From: Pseudomonas sp. AL03
GTDB lineage: Bacteria > Pseudomonadota > Gammaproteobacteria > Pseudomonadales > Pseudomonadaceae
Assembly: GCF_029960815.1 (NCBI RefSeq)
Contig: NZ_JASBRE010000030.1
Span: 1-55,956 of the forward strand
Direction of reading: 5' to 3'
Length of the DNA: 55,956 bases
Shown here: piece after piece, positions 7,410 to 15,736 of the stretch
Position numbering within the stretch: the stretch's first letter is position 1
How the letters are laid out: every line of letters starts with the position of its first letter
Position numbers and translations under genes: made by a program
Notes under the pieces: generated by a model
The model's database searches: none
The model's input: the letters and a program-made list of their open reading frames with translations, nothing else
Told to the model about the DNA's origin: nothing

Positions 7410-9340
7410 AGCTGATACCGCAGGGCCAGGCTGCTTTGCAGGCGTTGTGCCTGGCGCAGGGATTCACGCAGGATCCGTCGATCCAGATGATTGAGGCTGT
7501 CAGGGTCGACCCGGTTGGAGTAGGGCAAGTTCTCCCGGGTCTGTAGCTGATGTTGCTGCATGCGGGCTTGCTGGATGAAGTGATAAGCCTCTTCGTACGC
7601 CGCACCGTCCAGCCGTTCGATGACTTCTTTTTCCACCAGTTGGCGAAAGCGCTCCAACGTATTGTTTGCCTCGATCCCATGGGCCAACGCGAGCAGTCGG
7701 GCACCGTCGACAAAAGGGGTCAACCCTTGGACTTTCAAGTCCAGGGTGGCTTTCTCGCCATTCTTGCGAGCCAGTACGAACTCACGGAAACGTCCTACGG
7801 GCGGACGATTGCGCAGGGCGTTCTCGGCCATCATCCGTTGGAACAGTCGGTTGTCATTCACCTGATCGAGAATGCCCTGACGCAGCTGCTCGCAGCCTTG
7901 CTCGTCCCCCCAGACCACGCGTAAGTCGAAATAAATGCTCGAGCCCAGCAGGTTCTCCGGCGTTGCCTCGCGGATAAACGCCGCAAAACGTCGCGACCAT
8001 TCGGCCCGGGACAGACACAACTCTGGGTTGCCGGCCATGATGTTGCCCTTGCACAGGGTGAAACCGCAGAGCGCCAGGCTCTGGTTGATCTGCTGGGCGA
8101 TGGGCAACAACTTGCCGCGAATCTCGGCGGCATGGGCCGCGTCCCGGGCTTCGAACAGAATGCCGTTGTCCTGATCGGTGTGCAGTGTCTGTTCGCGGCG
8201 ACCTTCGCTACCAAAGCACAGCCAGCTGAACGGAATGCCGGGGTCACCTTTTTCGGCGAGGGTCAGTTCGATCACCCGGCACACGGTGTGGTCGTTGAGC
8301 AGGGTGATGATGTGAGTGATCTGGGTTGAAGAGGCGCCGTGGGCCAGCATGCGCTCCACCAGTTGGCCGATTTCGCCGCGCATCGCCACCAGGTTTTCTA
8401 CGCGCTGGGCGCTGCGGAGGGTCCGCGCCAGATGCACCAGGTCGACCCGTTGCAGGGAAAACAGGTCTCGTTCCGAGACCACGCCGCACAGGCGATGATC
8501 CTTCACCAGGCAGACGTGGGCGATGTGCCGCTCGGTCATGGCAATCGCCGCATCGAAGGCGCTGTGGTCCGGCGACAGGAAAAACGGCGCTTGGGTCATG
8601 TGCCGTTCGATGGCTTCGTTGAAGTCGTTAGTGCCGTCGGCCACCACATGGCGCAGGTCGCGCAGGGTGAAAATCCCCAGCGGCGCTTTCTGTTCGTCGA
8701 CGACCACGATGCTACCGACCTGCTGCTCGTGCATCAGGGTCACGGCTTCACGCAGCGGCGTGGTCGGGCTGCAGGTCACCGGGTGGCGCATGGCCAATTC
8801 GCCCAGTCGGGTATTAAGCGAGTACTGGGTGCCAAGGGTTTCCACGGCTTTTTGCTGGACTTGCTGGTTAACCTGATCCAGCAGGCTGCTCACGCCGCGT
8901 AGGGAAAAGTCGCGAAACGCGTTGGAAAGTGCGAACAATTTGATGAACGCCAGCTTGTTCAGCTGTAGGCAAAAGGTGTCTTCGGCCGCGAGGTGTTCGG
9001 TGCGGGTTGCACGCTCCCCCAGCAGCGCGGCGAGGGGAAAACACTCGCCGGTGGTGATTTCGAAGGTGGTTTCGGTCCCGCCCTTGGCCGTGTGGGGACG
9101 TTCACCCACGACCCGGCCTTGTTTGACGATGTAGAAATGTTCAACCGGGCCGTCGGCGGGCTTGATGATGCTCTCGCCGGGGGCATAAAAGCGCAGCTGA
9201 CACTGCTCGACCAGGTACGCCAGGTGGGCGTGTTCCATTTGATTGAAGGGCGGGAAGCGCTGAAGGAATTGCAAAGTGCCCTGGATGTTCTGCAACACCG
9301 CGGTTTTCCCTGCCTGTGTGAAGGCGTCCGCTTTACTCAT
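7406..9340 (-). CDS. cNMP-binding / CBS / DUF294 nucleotidyltransferase-like protein
   Basis: A 644-residue multidomain regulator. A cyclic-nucleotide-binding fold is at about 30-145 (FYAPGESIIKPADGPVEHFYIVKQGRV), two CBS repeats at about 180-305 (TTPLREAVTLMHEQQVGSIV; SERDLFSLQ), a DUF294 nucleotidyltransferase-like domain at about 330-470 (CFGSEGRREQTLHTDQDNG, with the GSxGR and DxD pattern) and a C-terminal DUF294 helical domain. GlnD-like transferases share this catalytic signature, so it may sense a nucleotide and modify a partner. ATG 9340 is preferred; the frame opens at 9391 with an atypical Ser/Asn/Lys stretch. It is coupled to the exonuclease. In many pseudomonads this pair sits near acetate-use genes, but not here. 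Confidence 0.88.
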   Translation of the reverse strand: MSKADAFTQAGKTAVLQNIQGTLQFLQRFPPFNQMEHAHLAYLVEQCQLRFYAPGESIIKPADGPVEHFYIVKQGRVVGERPHTAKGGTETTFEITTGECFPLAALLGERATRTEHLAAEDTFCLQLNKLAFIKLFALSNAFRDFSLRGVSSLLDQVNQQVQQKAVETLGTQYSLNTRLGELAMRHPVTCSPTTPLREAVTLMHEQQVGSIVVVDEQKAPLGIFTLRDLRHVVADGTNDFNEAIERHMTQAPFFLSPDHSAFDAAIAMTERHIAHVCLVKDHRLCGVVSERDLFSLQRVDLVHLARTLRSAQRVENLVAMRGEIGQLVERMLAHGASSTQITHIITLLNDHTVCRVIELTLAEKGDPGIPFSWLCFGSEGRREQTLHTDQDNGILFEARDAAHAAEIRGKLLPIAQQINQSLALCGFTLCKGNIMAGNPELCLSRAEWSRRFAAFIREATPENLLGSSIYFDLRVVWGDEQGCEQLRQGILDQVNDNRLFQRMMAENALRNRPPVGRFREFVLARKNGEKATLDLKVQGLTPFVDGARLLALAHGIEANNTLERFRQLVEKEVIERLDGAAYEEAYHFIQQARMQQHQLQTRENLPYSNRVDPDSLNHLDRRILRESLRQAQRLQSSLALRYQL

Positions 9341-9599
9341 AACTATTACCGCAGTCTTTTTTGAATTGTTGTTGTCGGATGACTCACACATGGTCGGCCC
9401 CTGCGTGCAGGGTGCCCATTGGACGTAAGTCTAGGTAGGCAATGAAGCTGTCGGTATTTGGGAAATGTCTGACGCAACTGTGGGAAAAACCTCCTGCATT
9501 GGCTATAGGAAAACTTTCCGACGAAGTGCACCCTGAAGGTCTGCTGGGTGATGTCACACGGAAGTGATAGGCAATTGAATTGAAAACGCAGAGAAAGCC

Positions 9600-10046
9600 A
9601 TGTCCGACCACGATATTTTGAGCGACGCCGAGCGCGAGGCGCTGAGTGCCGTCATGCAGGAACCTGACCTGCCGCCGCAGCGGGTACTGATCGTCGACGA
9701 CGATAAAGACGCACGCGAGTTGCTGTCGGAGATTCTTGCGCTGGACGGGATTCGCTGCATGACGGCGGCCAGTGGCGAAACTGCACTCAAGATGTTGGAG
9801 ACGACGCCATCGATCGGTCTGGTCATTACGGATCTGCGGATGAGGAATGTCGATGGCCTGGACCTGATCCGCCAGGTGCGTGAGTCGGTTCGGGCGGCAA
9901 TGCCGATCATCATTGTTTCCGGTGACGCCGACGTGAAAGATGCGATCGCTGCGATGCATTTGAGCGTGGTCGACTTCCTGCTCAAGCCTGTCGATACCGG
10001 CAAGCTGGTGGCGCTGGTCAAGCATGAGTTGGGAATGGATGTGTAG
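9600..10046 (+). CDS. Single-domain response regulator
   Basis: A 148-residue protein consisting of one receiver domain after a 25-residue N-terminal tail. The acidic pocket is D33-D35 (LIVDDDKDAREL), the phosphoacceptor D78 (LVITDLRMRNVDGLDL), the switch Ser S107 (IIIVSGDADV) and the conserved Lys K129 (FLLKPVD). There is no output domain, so it should work by protein contact or in a phosphorelay, like CheY. It diverges from the cNMP/CBS gene with about 260 bp between them, and no histidine kinase gene is near. ATG 9600 follows a weak purine run (CAGAGAAAG). Confidence 0.9.
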   Translation: MSDHDILSDAEREALSAVMQEPDLPPQRVLIVDDDKDARELLSEILALDGIRCMTAASGETALKMLETTPSIGLVITDLRMRNVDGLDLIRQVRESVRAAMPIIIVSGDADVKDAIAAMHLSVVDFLLKPVDTGKLVALVKHELGMDV

Positions 10047-10054
10047 GTTCTGAT

Positions 10055-10165
10055 GATCATTCCCACGCTCTGCGTGGGAATGCAGCCCGGGACGCTCCGC
10101 GTCCCATTCAGTGCCGAACGCGGAGCGTCCGTGGAGGCATTCCCACGCAGAGCGTGGGAACGATC
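10055..10165. repeat. GTTCCCACGC palindromic repeat pair
   Basis: A second copy of the element at 4859-4970: GATCATTCCCACGCTCTGCG at 10055, a central palindrome (GGACGCTCCGCG / CGCGGAGCGTCC) and a right arm ending GGGAACGATC at 10165. It lies directly behind the receiver gene and before the shared terminator. Confidence 0.8.
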
Positions 10166-10177
10166 TAATCCACAAAC

Positions 10178-10213
10178 AAAAAAGCCCTGATCTTTCGATC
10201 AGGGCTTTTTTTG
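10178..10213. terminator. Bidirectional rho-independent terminator
   Basis: The stem AAAAGCCCTGATC / GATCAGGGCTTTT has a short TTTC loop and is flanked by A and T runs on the two sides, so it can end transcription of the receiver gene (+) and of malate synthase (-), which converge here. Confidence 0.9.
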
Positions 10214-10231
10214 TCCCGCGTCAGCGCTCAG

Positions 10232-12409
10232 TTACAGGCCATTGGCAGCCTTGAACTCGCGGCGGCGACGGTGCAGAACCGGCTCGGTGTAGCCGTTCGG
10301 CTGCTTCGTGCCTTCGACCACCAGTTCGACCGCCGCCTGAAAGGCGATGTTGCTGTCGAAGTTCGGTGCCAGCGGACGATACAGCGCGTCATTGGCGTTC
10401 TGACGGTCAACCACTGGCGCCATGCGCTTGAGGCTTTCCATGACCTGGTCTTCGGTGACGATGCCGTGGCGCAGCCAGTTGGCGATGTGCTGGCTGGAAA
10501 TCCGCAGCGTCGCACGGTCTTCCATCAGGCCGATGTCATTGATGTCCGGCACTTTCGAGCAACCGACGCCCTGGTCGATCCAGCGCACCACGTAACCGAG
10601 AATGCCCTGGGCGTTATTGTCCAGTTCGTTCTTGATCTGCTCTGCAGTCCAGTCTGGATTGACGGCCAACGGGATGGTCAGGATGTCATCCACCGAAGCG
10701 CGCGCGCGTTTGGCCAGTTCGGCCTGACGGGCGAACACGTCGACCTTGTGGTAGTGCAGCGCGTGCAGCGCAGCAGCGGTCGGCGACGGAACCCAAGCGG
10801 TGTTGGCGCCGGCCGTCGGGTGAGCGATTTTCTGTTCGAGCATCGCTGCCATCAGGTCCGGCATGGCCCACATGCCTTTACCGATCTGGGCGCGACCTTG
10901 CAGGCCGGTACTCAACCCGATATCGACGTTCCAGTTTTCGTAGGCGCCGATCCACTTCTCAGCCTTCATGTCCGCCTTGCGCACCATCGGGCCGGCTTCC
11001 ATGGAGGTGTGGATTTCATCGCCGGTACGGTCGAGGAAACCGGTGTTGATGAACACTACACGCTCGCTGGCGGCCTTGATGCAGGCCTTGAGGTTGATCG
11101 TGGTACGACGCTCCTCGTCCATGATCCCGACTTTGAGGGTGTTGCGCGCCAGGCCCAGCGCGTCTTCGATGCGACCGAACAGCTCGTTGGTGAACGCCGC
11201 TTCTTCCGGTCCGTGCATCTTCGGTTTCACGATGTAGACCGAGCCAGTACGGCTGTTCTTGCGCGAGTTGTTGCCGTTGAGGCTGTGGATCGCTGCCAGG
11301 CTGGTGACCAGGCCGTCGAGAATGCCTTCCGGCACTTCATTGCCGTCCTTATCGAGGATTGCGTCGATGGTCATCAGGTGACCAACGTTACGCACGAATA
11401 ACAACGAACGACCGTGCAGGCTCAGTTCTTTACCATCGACACCGGTATAAGTGCGATCGGCGTTCATGGTGCGGGTAAAGGTCTGACCGCCCTTGGAGAC
11501 TTCTTCCGACAGATCGCCCTTCATCAGGCCAAGCCAGTTGCGGTAGATCACCACTTTGTCATCGGCATCGACGGCGGCGACGGAGTCTTCGCAGTCCATG
11601 ATGGTGGTCAGCGCGGCTTCCATCAGGATGTCTTTGACACCGGCAGCGTCGGTCTGTCCGACCGGGGTGCTGGCGTCGACCTGGATTTCGAAGTGCAAGC
11701 CATTATTCTTCAGCAGGATCGCGGTCGGTGCGGCTGCATCGCCGTGGAAACCGATCAGTTGGGCATCGTCGCGCAGGCCGGTGTTGCTGCCGCCTTTAAG
11801 GGCGACCACCAGTTTGCCGTCAACGATCTTGTAGGCGGTGGAATCGACGTGAGTACCGGCAGCCAATGGCGCCGCTTCGTCGAGGAAGGCGCGGGCGAAG
11901 GCGATGACCTTGTCACCGCGAACCTTGTTGTAGCCTTTGCCTTTTTCCGCGCCGTCAGCCTCGCTGATGGCGTCGGTGCCGTAGAGCGCGTCATACAGCG
12001 AACCCCAACGGGCGTTCGAGGCATTGAGCGCGAAGCGGGCGTTCATCACCGGAACCACGAGCTGTGGACCGGCCATGCGGGCGATTTCGTCATCGACGTT
12101 TTGCGTCGTTGCCTGGAAATCAGCCGCTTCTGGCAGCAGATAACCGATGTCTTGCAAGAAGGCTTTATAGGCCACGGCGTCGTGTGGTTGACCGGCACGG
12201 GATTGGTGCCAGCCATCGATACGAGCCTTGAAATCATCGCGTTTGGCGAGTAGGGCTTTGTTCTTCGGCGCCAGGTCATGAATGACCTTGTCGGCACCGG
12301 CCCAGAACTTATCGGCGGTGAGGCCGGTACCGGGAATGGCTTCGTTGTTCACGAAGTCGAACAGGACTTTGGCGACCTGCAGGCCACCGACTTGAACGTG
12401 TTCAGTCAT
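10232..12409 (-). CDS. glcB: Malate synthase G
   Basis: A 725-residue protein, the exact usual length of pseudomonad GlcB. It condenses glyoxylate with acetyl-CoA to malate in the glyoxylate shunt. Typical segments are present: FVNNEAIPGTGLTADKFW at the N-terminus, the TIM-barrel part with TIMDCEDSVAAVDADDK, SLHGRSLLFVRNVGHLM, VGIMDEERRTTINLKACI and GMWAMPDLMA, and the C-terminal VLHRRRREFKA. ATG 12409 is chosen over a start four codons upstream because GAGGCAAGCA precedes it. It is a single gene between a terminator and a long upstream region; no aceA is nearby. A regulator site was not identified. Confidence 0.98.
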   Translation of the reverse strand: MTEHVQVGGLQVAKVLFDFVNNEAIPGTGLTADKFWAGADKVIHDLAPKNKALLAKRDDFKARIDGWHQSRAGQPHDAVAYKAFLQDIGYLLPEAADFQATTQNVDDEIARMAGPQLVVPVMNARFALNASNARWGSLYDALYGTDAISEADGAEKGKGYNKVRGDKVIAFARAFLDEAAPLAAGTHVDSTAYKIVDGKLVVALKGGSNTGLRDDAQLIGFHGDAAAPTAILLKNNGLHFEIQVDASTPVGQTDAAGVKDILMEAALTTIMDCEDSVAAVDADDKVVIYRNWLGLMKGDLSEEVSKGGQTFTRTMNADRTYTGVDGKELSLHGRSLLFVRNVGHLMTIDAILDKDGNEVPEGILDGLVTSLAAIHSLNGNNSRKNSRTGSVYIVKPKMHGPEEAAFTNELFGRIEDALGLARNTLKVGIMDEERRTTINLKACIKAASERVVFINTGFLDRTGDEIHTSMEAGPMVRKADMKAEKWIGAYENWNVDIGLSTGLQGRAQIGKGMWAMPDLMAAMLEQKIAHPTAGANTAWVPSPTAAALHALHYHKVDVFARQAELAKRARASVDDILTIPLAVNPDWTAEQIKNELDNNAQGILGYVVRWIDQGVGCSKVPDINDIGLMEDRATLRISSQHIANWLRHGIVTEDQVMESLKRMAPVVDRQNANDALYRPLAPNFDSNIAFQAAVELVVEGTKQPNGYTEPVLHRRRREFKAANGL

Positions 12410-12888
12410 TGCTTGCCTCACTCTGCTCAGCTATTTCGCTTTTCAGCTCTTCAATTTTGACAATGAAGCCTCTGGCCATTTAAACCACAAACCCGTCTGC
12501 CAGTACATGCCCGTTCGGGCGGCTGGGTTAGGTCCAATCAACGGCTTGGATGCCTTGCTGACGGGGCTTTCAGGGTTGCGACTGTGCCTGTGGCAGACAT
12601 CGATCCAACGTTATGTAGTGCGCGCTGCGGCATACTACATGATGAATTGCGGTTGTGAAAATTAGACTAATTACGTCGTTCTGCGACCCCATGACGCATT
12701 GCAGTCATGTCGGGGAGCGGGATGTTCTCAAAAAACTATTGGATTGTTCCAGTTAAATATAAAAAGTTGTACACATAATCTTCCGTTCACTGCTATGGCG
12801 CTTTGGTTTTCTGAGGCGCCGAGCCGATTCCCGACCCTTGCCTATACTTGGTCTTCTATAACAAAAGTCATGATAAGAGGGCTGCGCC
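12410..12888. other. Divergent intergenic region glcB / ACT regulator
   Basis: This 479-bp non-coding stretch lies between two divergent genes and must carry both promoters. The only clear structure is an inverted repeat ATGTAGT (12613-12619) / ACTACAT (12634-12640) with a GC-rich 14-bp middle, which could be an operator or a small hairpin. The last 150 bp are AT-rich. No sigma-54 or CRP-like site could be fixed by eye. Confidence 0.4.
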
Positions 12889-13407
12889 ATGGACCACCTC
12901 GTACTCACTGTATTCGCTCCAGACAAGCCAGGGCAGGTCGAGCGCATCGCCCAGTGCATTGCCGAGCACGGCGGTAACTGGCTGGAAAGTCGGATGTCAC
13001 GCATGGCCGGGCAGTTCGCCGGGATTCTTCGTGTGGGCGTGCCGGCCGAGGCCTACGATGAACTGGTGGATGCCCTACAGGCGTTGTCCGCCCATGGCAT
13101 TCGCGTGCTGATTGCCGAAAGCGGCATCGAGCAATCGTGCACCTGGAAGCCGATTGCCATGGAATTGGTGGGCAATGATCGCCCTGGGATCGTGCGCGAC
13201 ATCACGCGTTTGCTGAGTGAGCAGGGGGTGAACCTGGAGCGTCTGGTGACCGAAGTACGTCCGGCGCCGATGAGCAGCGAGCCTTTGTTCCACGCTGAAG
13301 CGATTCTCGCCGTGCCGCTGACGCTGTCTCTGGACGTGCTGCAATCGCGACTGGAAACCCTGGCGGACGATTTGATGGTCGAATTGGTACTGCGCAGTGA
13401 ATCCTGA
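12889..13407 (+). CDS. GcvR-like double ACT-domain regulator
   Basis: A 172-residue protein made of two ACT domains (about 1-80 and 90-170). The first opens LVLTVFAPDKPGQVERIAQCI and the second MELVGNDRPGIVRDITRLLSEQGVNLERL; both hold the D-x-PG-x-V ligand turn. There is no DNA-binding domain. The family includes the glycine cleavage repressor GcvR, which acts by binding GcvA. No gcv genes lie nearby, so the partner is unknown. AAGAGG precedes the ATG by about eight bases. It is monocistronic. Confidence 0.82.
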   Translation: MDHLVLTVFAPDKPGQVERIAQCIAEHGGNWLESRMSRMAGQFAGILRVGVPAEAYDELVDALQALSAHGIRVLIAESGIEQSCTWKPIAMELVGNDRPGIVRDITRLLSEQGVNLERLVTEVRPAPMSSEPLFHAEAILAVPLTLSLDVLQSRLETLADDLMVELVLRSES

Positions 13408-13438
13408 AAAGGTTATCCAAGTTATACGTGCACCTGCC

Positions 13439-13559
13439 TGTGGATAACCTGTAGAGACAGCCCGCCAGGCCACGTCGGCCGGGGCTCTTCAGAATATGAT
13501 CAAAAAACCAGCAGTTTCAGGGACTTGCGCACAAACGCCGGGGATCACGCTGTGGATAA
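13439..13559. other. Two consensus DnaA boxes in an intergenic gap
   Basis: TGTGGATAA occurs at 13439-13447 and 13551-13559; each is the exact reverse complement of the consensus DnaA box TTATCCACA. A weaker relative, TTATCCAAG, is at 13412-13420. They sit in the 215-bp gap between the ACT-regulator gene and rarD, which are convergent. There is no AT-rich unwinding element or dnaA/dnaN next to them, so an origin is unlikely; DnaA titration or chance are open. Confidence 0.45.
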
Positions 13560-13622
13560 CCTTGGGACGGATCGGTACAGGCCACGGGAACCGAGGCCTG
13601 CAGGGGTTTGTGTGTTTTTTGA

Positions 13623-14510
13623 TCAGCGGCGGCGACGCAAACTTATCATCGCATCGACGCTGTAAACCGCCAGGCCAGCCCAGATAAAGATGAACGCCAC
13701 GAGGGTGCTGGATGACAAGTGTTCATCAAACAGCAGAACGGCTTGCAGCAATACCAGCGTCGGCGCCAAGTACTGGAGAAATCCCAGCGTCGTGTAAGGC
13801 AAATGCCGTGCAGCGGCGTTGAAACACACCAGCGGCACCAGCGTCACCGGACCGGCGGCCACCAGCCACCAGGCTTCGGACGTGGTCCAGAATTCGGCTT
13901 GAGCGCTGCTCGCGGTGGGGTTGAACAGCAACCACGCGACGGCAATCGGCACCAGCATCCAGGTTTCCACCACCAGTCCAGGTAATGCTTTGACCGGTGC
14001 CTGCTTGCGGATCAGTCCGTAAAAACCGAAGGTCAGCGCCAGCACCAGTGACACCCACGGCAGGCTGCCGACTTGCCAGACCTGTTGCGCAACGCCAACC
14101 GCCGCGAGCCCAACCGCCAGCCATTGCATGCGCCGCAGCCGTTCGCCAAGGATCAGCATGCCCAACAGCACGTTCACCAGCGGGTTGATGTAGTAACCGA
14201 GGCTGGCCTCGAGCATGCGCCCGTTGTTCACCGACCAGACGTAGGTCAGCCAGTTGGCCGCAATCAGCGTGCCGCTCAGGGCCAGGATCGCCAGGCGTTT
14301 CGGGTTGTCACGCAACTCGCGCCACCAGCCCGGATGTTTCCACACCATCAGTAGCAAGGCGCCGAACAGCGCGGACCAGAGCACGCGGTGGATGATGATC
14401 TCCACGGCGGGCACGTTGGCGATGGCTTTGAAGTAGAGCGGGAAAAGTCCCCAGATGATGTAGGCACTCAGGCCCAGGATGTACCCGCGACGCGGGTTGG
14501 CGGCTTGCAT
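13623..14510 (-). CDS. rarD: RarD-type EamA transporter
   Basis: A 295-residue inner-membrane protein with about ten hydrophobic helices in two EamA repeats. It begins RRGYILGLSAYIIWGLFPLYFK, typical of RarD, and has IHRVLWSALFGALLL, NWLTYVWSVNNGRMLEASLGYYINPL and SFVFIWAGL-like terminal segments. The family belongs to the drug/metabolite transporter superfamily; the RarD name comes from a chloramphenicol-related phenotype, and the natural substrate is not settled. It is a single gene, downstream of a REP pair and convergent with the ACT regulator. Confidence 0.9.
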   Translation of the reverse strand: MQAANPRRGYILGLSAYIIWGLFPLYFKAIANVPAVEIIIHRVLWSALFGALLLMVWKHPGWWRELRDNPKRLAILALSGTLIAANWLTYVWSVNNGRMLEASLGYYINPLVNVLLGMLILGERLRRMQWLAVGLAAVGVAQQVWQVGSLPWVSLVLALTFGFYGLIRKQAPVKALPGLVVETWMLVPIAVAWLLFNPTASSAQAEFWTTSEAWWLVAAGPVTLVPLVCFNAAARHLPYTTLGFLQYLAPTLVLLQAVLLFDEHLSSSTLVAFIFIWAGLAVYSVDAMISLRRRR

Positions 14511-14543
14511 GCAGAATCCTTGCTTAGGCAGCTAACAATCCCT

Positions 14544-14634
14544 TGTAGGAGCGAGGCTTGCCCGCGAAGAAGGATAGCGCGGTATATCAGGCAGTCCGCG
14601 TTATCGTTCTTCGCGGGCAAGCCTCGCTCCTACA
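14544..14634. repeat. REP pair, inverted 28-bp arms
   Basis: TGTAGGAGCGAGGCTTGCCC starting at 14544 is mirrored by the arm ending CTCGCTCCTACA at 14634; the match runs 28 bp, with about 35 bp between. It is a complete pair of the family also seen at 6594 and 36438, located between rarD and srkA. Confidence 0.88.
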
Positions 14635-14647
14635 GGAGATGCGGTTG

Positions 14648-15622
14648 TCAGAAAAGTTTTAATGGCTCTTCGTTGAGTGCGGCCAGTTGTTCGCGCAACG
14701 CCAACACTTGATCACCCCAATACCGCTCCGTGCCGAACCACGGAAAACTGTGCGGGAATGCCGGGTCGTCCCAGCGGCGGGCGAGCCAGGCGCTGTAGTG
14801 CATCAGGCGCAAGGCGCGCAGGGGTTCGATCAACGCGAGTTCCCGCGGATCGAAGTCGTGGAACTCACTGTAGCCGTCCATCAATTCCGACAACTGACCG
14901 AGACATTCCTGACGATCACCGGCGAGCATCATCCAGATGTCCTGCACCGCCGGGCCCATGCGACAGTCGTCCAGGTCGACGATATGGAACATCTCGTCGC
15001 GGCACATCATGTTGCCGGGGTGGCAGTCGCCGTGCATGCGGATGTTCTTGTGCGGCGTAACGTTGTAAACCTCTTCCACACGCTTGAGCAGGTCGCGGGC
15101 CACCGACTCGTAGGCTGGCAGCAAACTGCGCGGTATGAAATTCCCTTCGAGCAATGTCGTCAGCGAGTCATGACCGAAATTCTTCACGCCCAGCGCTTCG
15201 CGGTGTTCGAACGGCTTTGTAGCGCCGACGGCGTGCAGGCGACCGAGCAGTTGCCCCAGGCGATACAGCTGATCGAGATTGCCAGGCTCTGGCGCACGGC
15301 CACCACGGCGGGGGAACAGGGTGAATCGGAAACCGGCGTGTTCATGCAGGCTGGCACCGTTGTGAATCATCGGCGCGACCACCGGCACGTCGCACTCGGC
15401 GAGTTCGAAGGTGAATTGGTGCTCTTCGAGAATCGCTTCGTTGGTCCAGCGCTGCGGACGGTAGAACTTGGCGATCAGCGGCTCGGAGTCTTCGATGCCG
15501 ACCTGATAGACACGGTTCTCATAGCTGTTGAGCGCCAGAATGCGCGCGTCGCTGAGAAAGCCAATGCTTTCGACGGCATCGAGCACGAGGTCTGGGGTGA
15601 GGGTTGCAAACGGGTGGGCCAT
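14648..15622 (-). CDS. srkA: Stress-response Ser/Thr kinase SrkA (YihE)
   Basis: A 324-residue APH-fold kinase close to the 328 residues of E. coli SrkA. Recognisable parts are ALNSYENRVYQVG (nucleotide loop), IAKFYRPQRWTNEAILEEHQFTFEL (catalytic Lys and helix C), the catalytic loop MHGDCHPGNMMC, the metal-binding IVDLDDCRMGPAVQDIW, and PLRALRLMHYSAWLARRW near the end. In E. coli it protects cells from MazEF-linked death and envelope stress. The frame runs on upstream through a palindromic repeat; the ATG at 15622 with AGGAGT nine bases before it is the true start. In enterobacteria it is paired with dsbA, which is not seen here. Confidence 0.92.
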   Translation of the reverse strand: MAHPFATLTPDLVLDAVESIGFLSDARILALNSYENRVYQVGIEDSEPLIAKFYRPQRWTNEAILEEHQFTFELAECDVPVVAPMIHNGASLHEHAGFRFTLFPRRGGRAPEPGNLDQLYRLGQLLGRLHAVGATKPFEHREALGVKNFGHDSLTTLLEGNFIPRSLLPAYESVARDLLKRVEEVYNVTPHKNIRMHGDCHPGNMMCRDEMFHIVDLDDCRMGPAVQDIWMMLAGDRQECLGQLSELMDGYSEFHDFDPRELALIEPLRALRLMHYSAWLARRWDDPAFPHSFPWFGTERYWGDQVLALREQLAALNEEPLKLF

Positions 15623-15693
15623 GCTGACTCCTGCGCGCGGCAGGCTGCCGCGTCCGGCCAAGCATGGTAGCGCAGACGGGGCTTCTTTAGTGG

Positions 15694-15722
15694 GATCGTT
15701 CCCACGCAGCGTGGGAACGATC
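15694..15722. repeat. 29-bp perfect palindrome of the GTTCCCACGC family
   Basis: GATCGTTCCCACGC and its exact reverse complement are separated by a single A. It is the minimal form of the longer elements at 4859 and 10055. It lies between the PhoX-type gene end and srkA and could fold in RNA as a transcript-end hairpin, though it lacks a T run. Confidence 0.85.
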
Positions 15723-15736
15723 ATCAAGAGGCCCGG

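Noticed and set aside
13408..13622. A replication origin at the DnaA boxes
   Set aside because: Only two exact boxes, no AT-rich unwinding part and no dnaA, dnaN or gyrB near.
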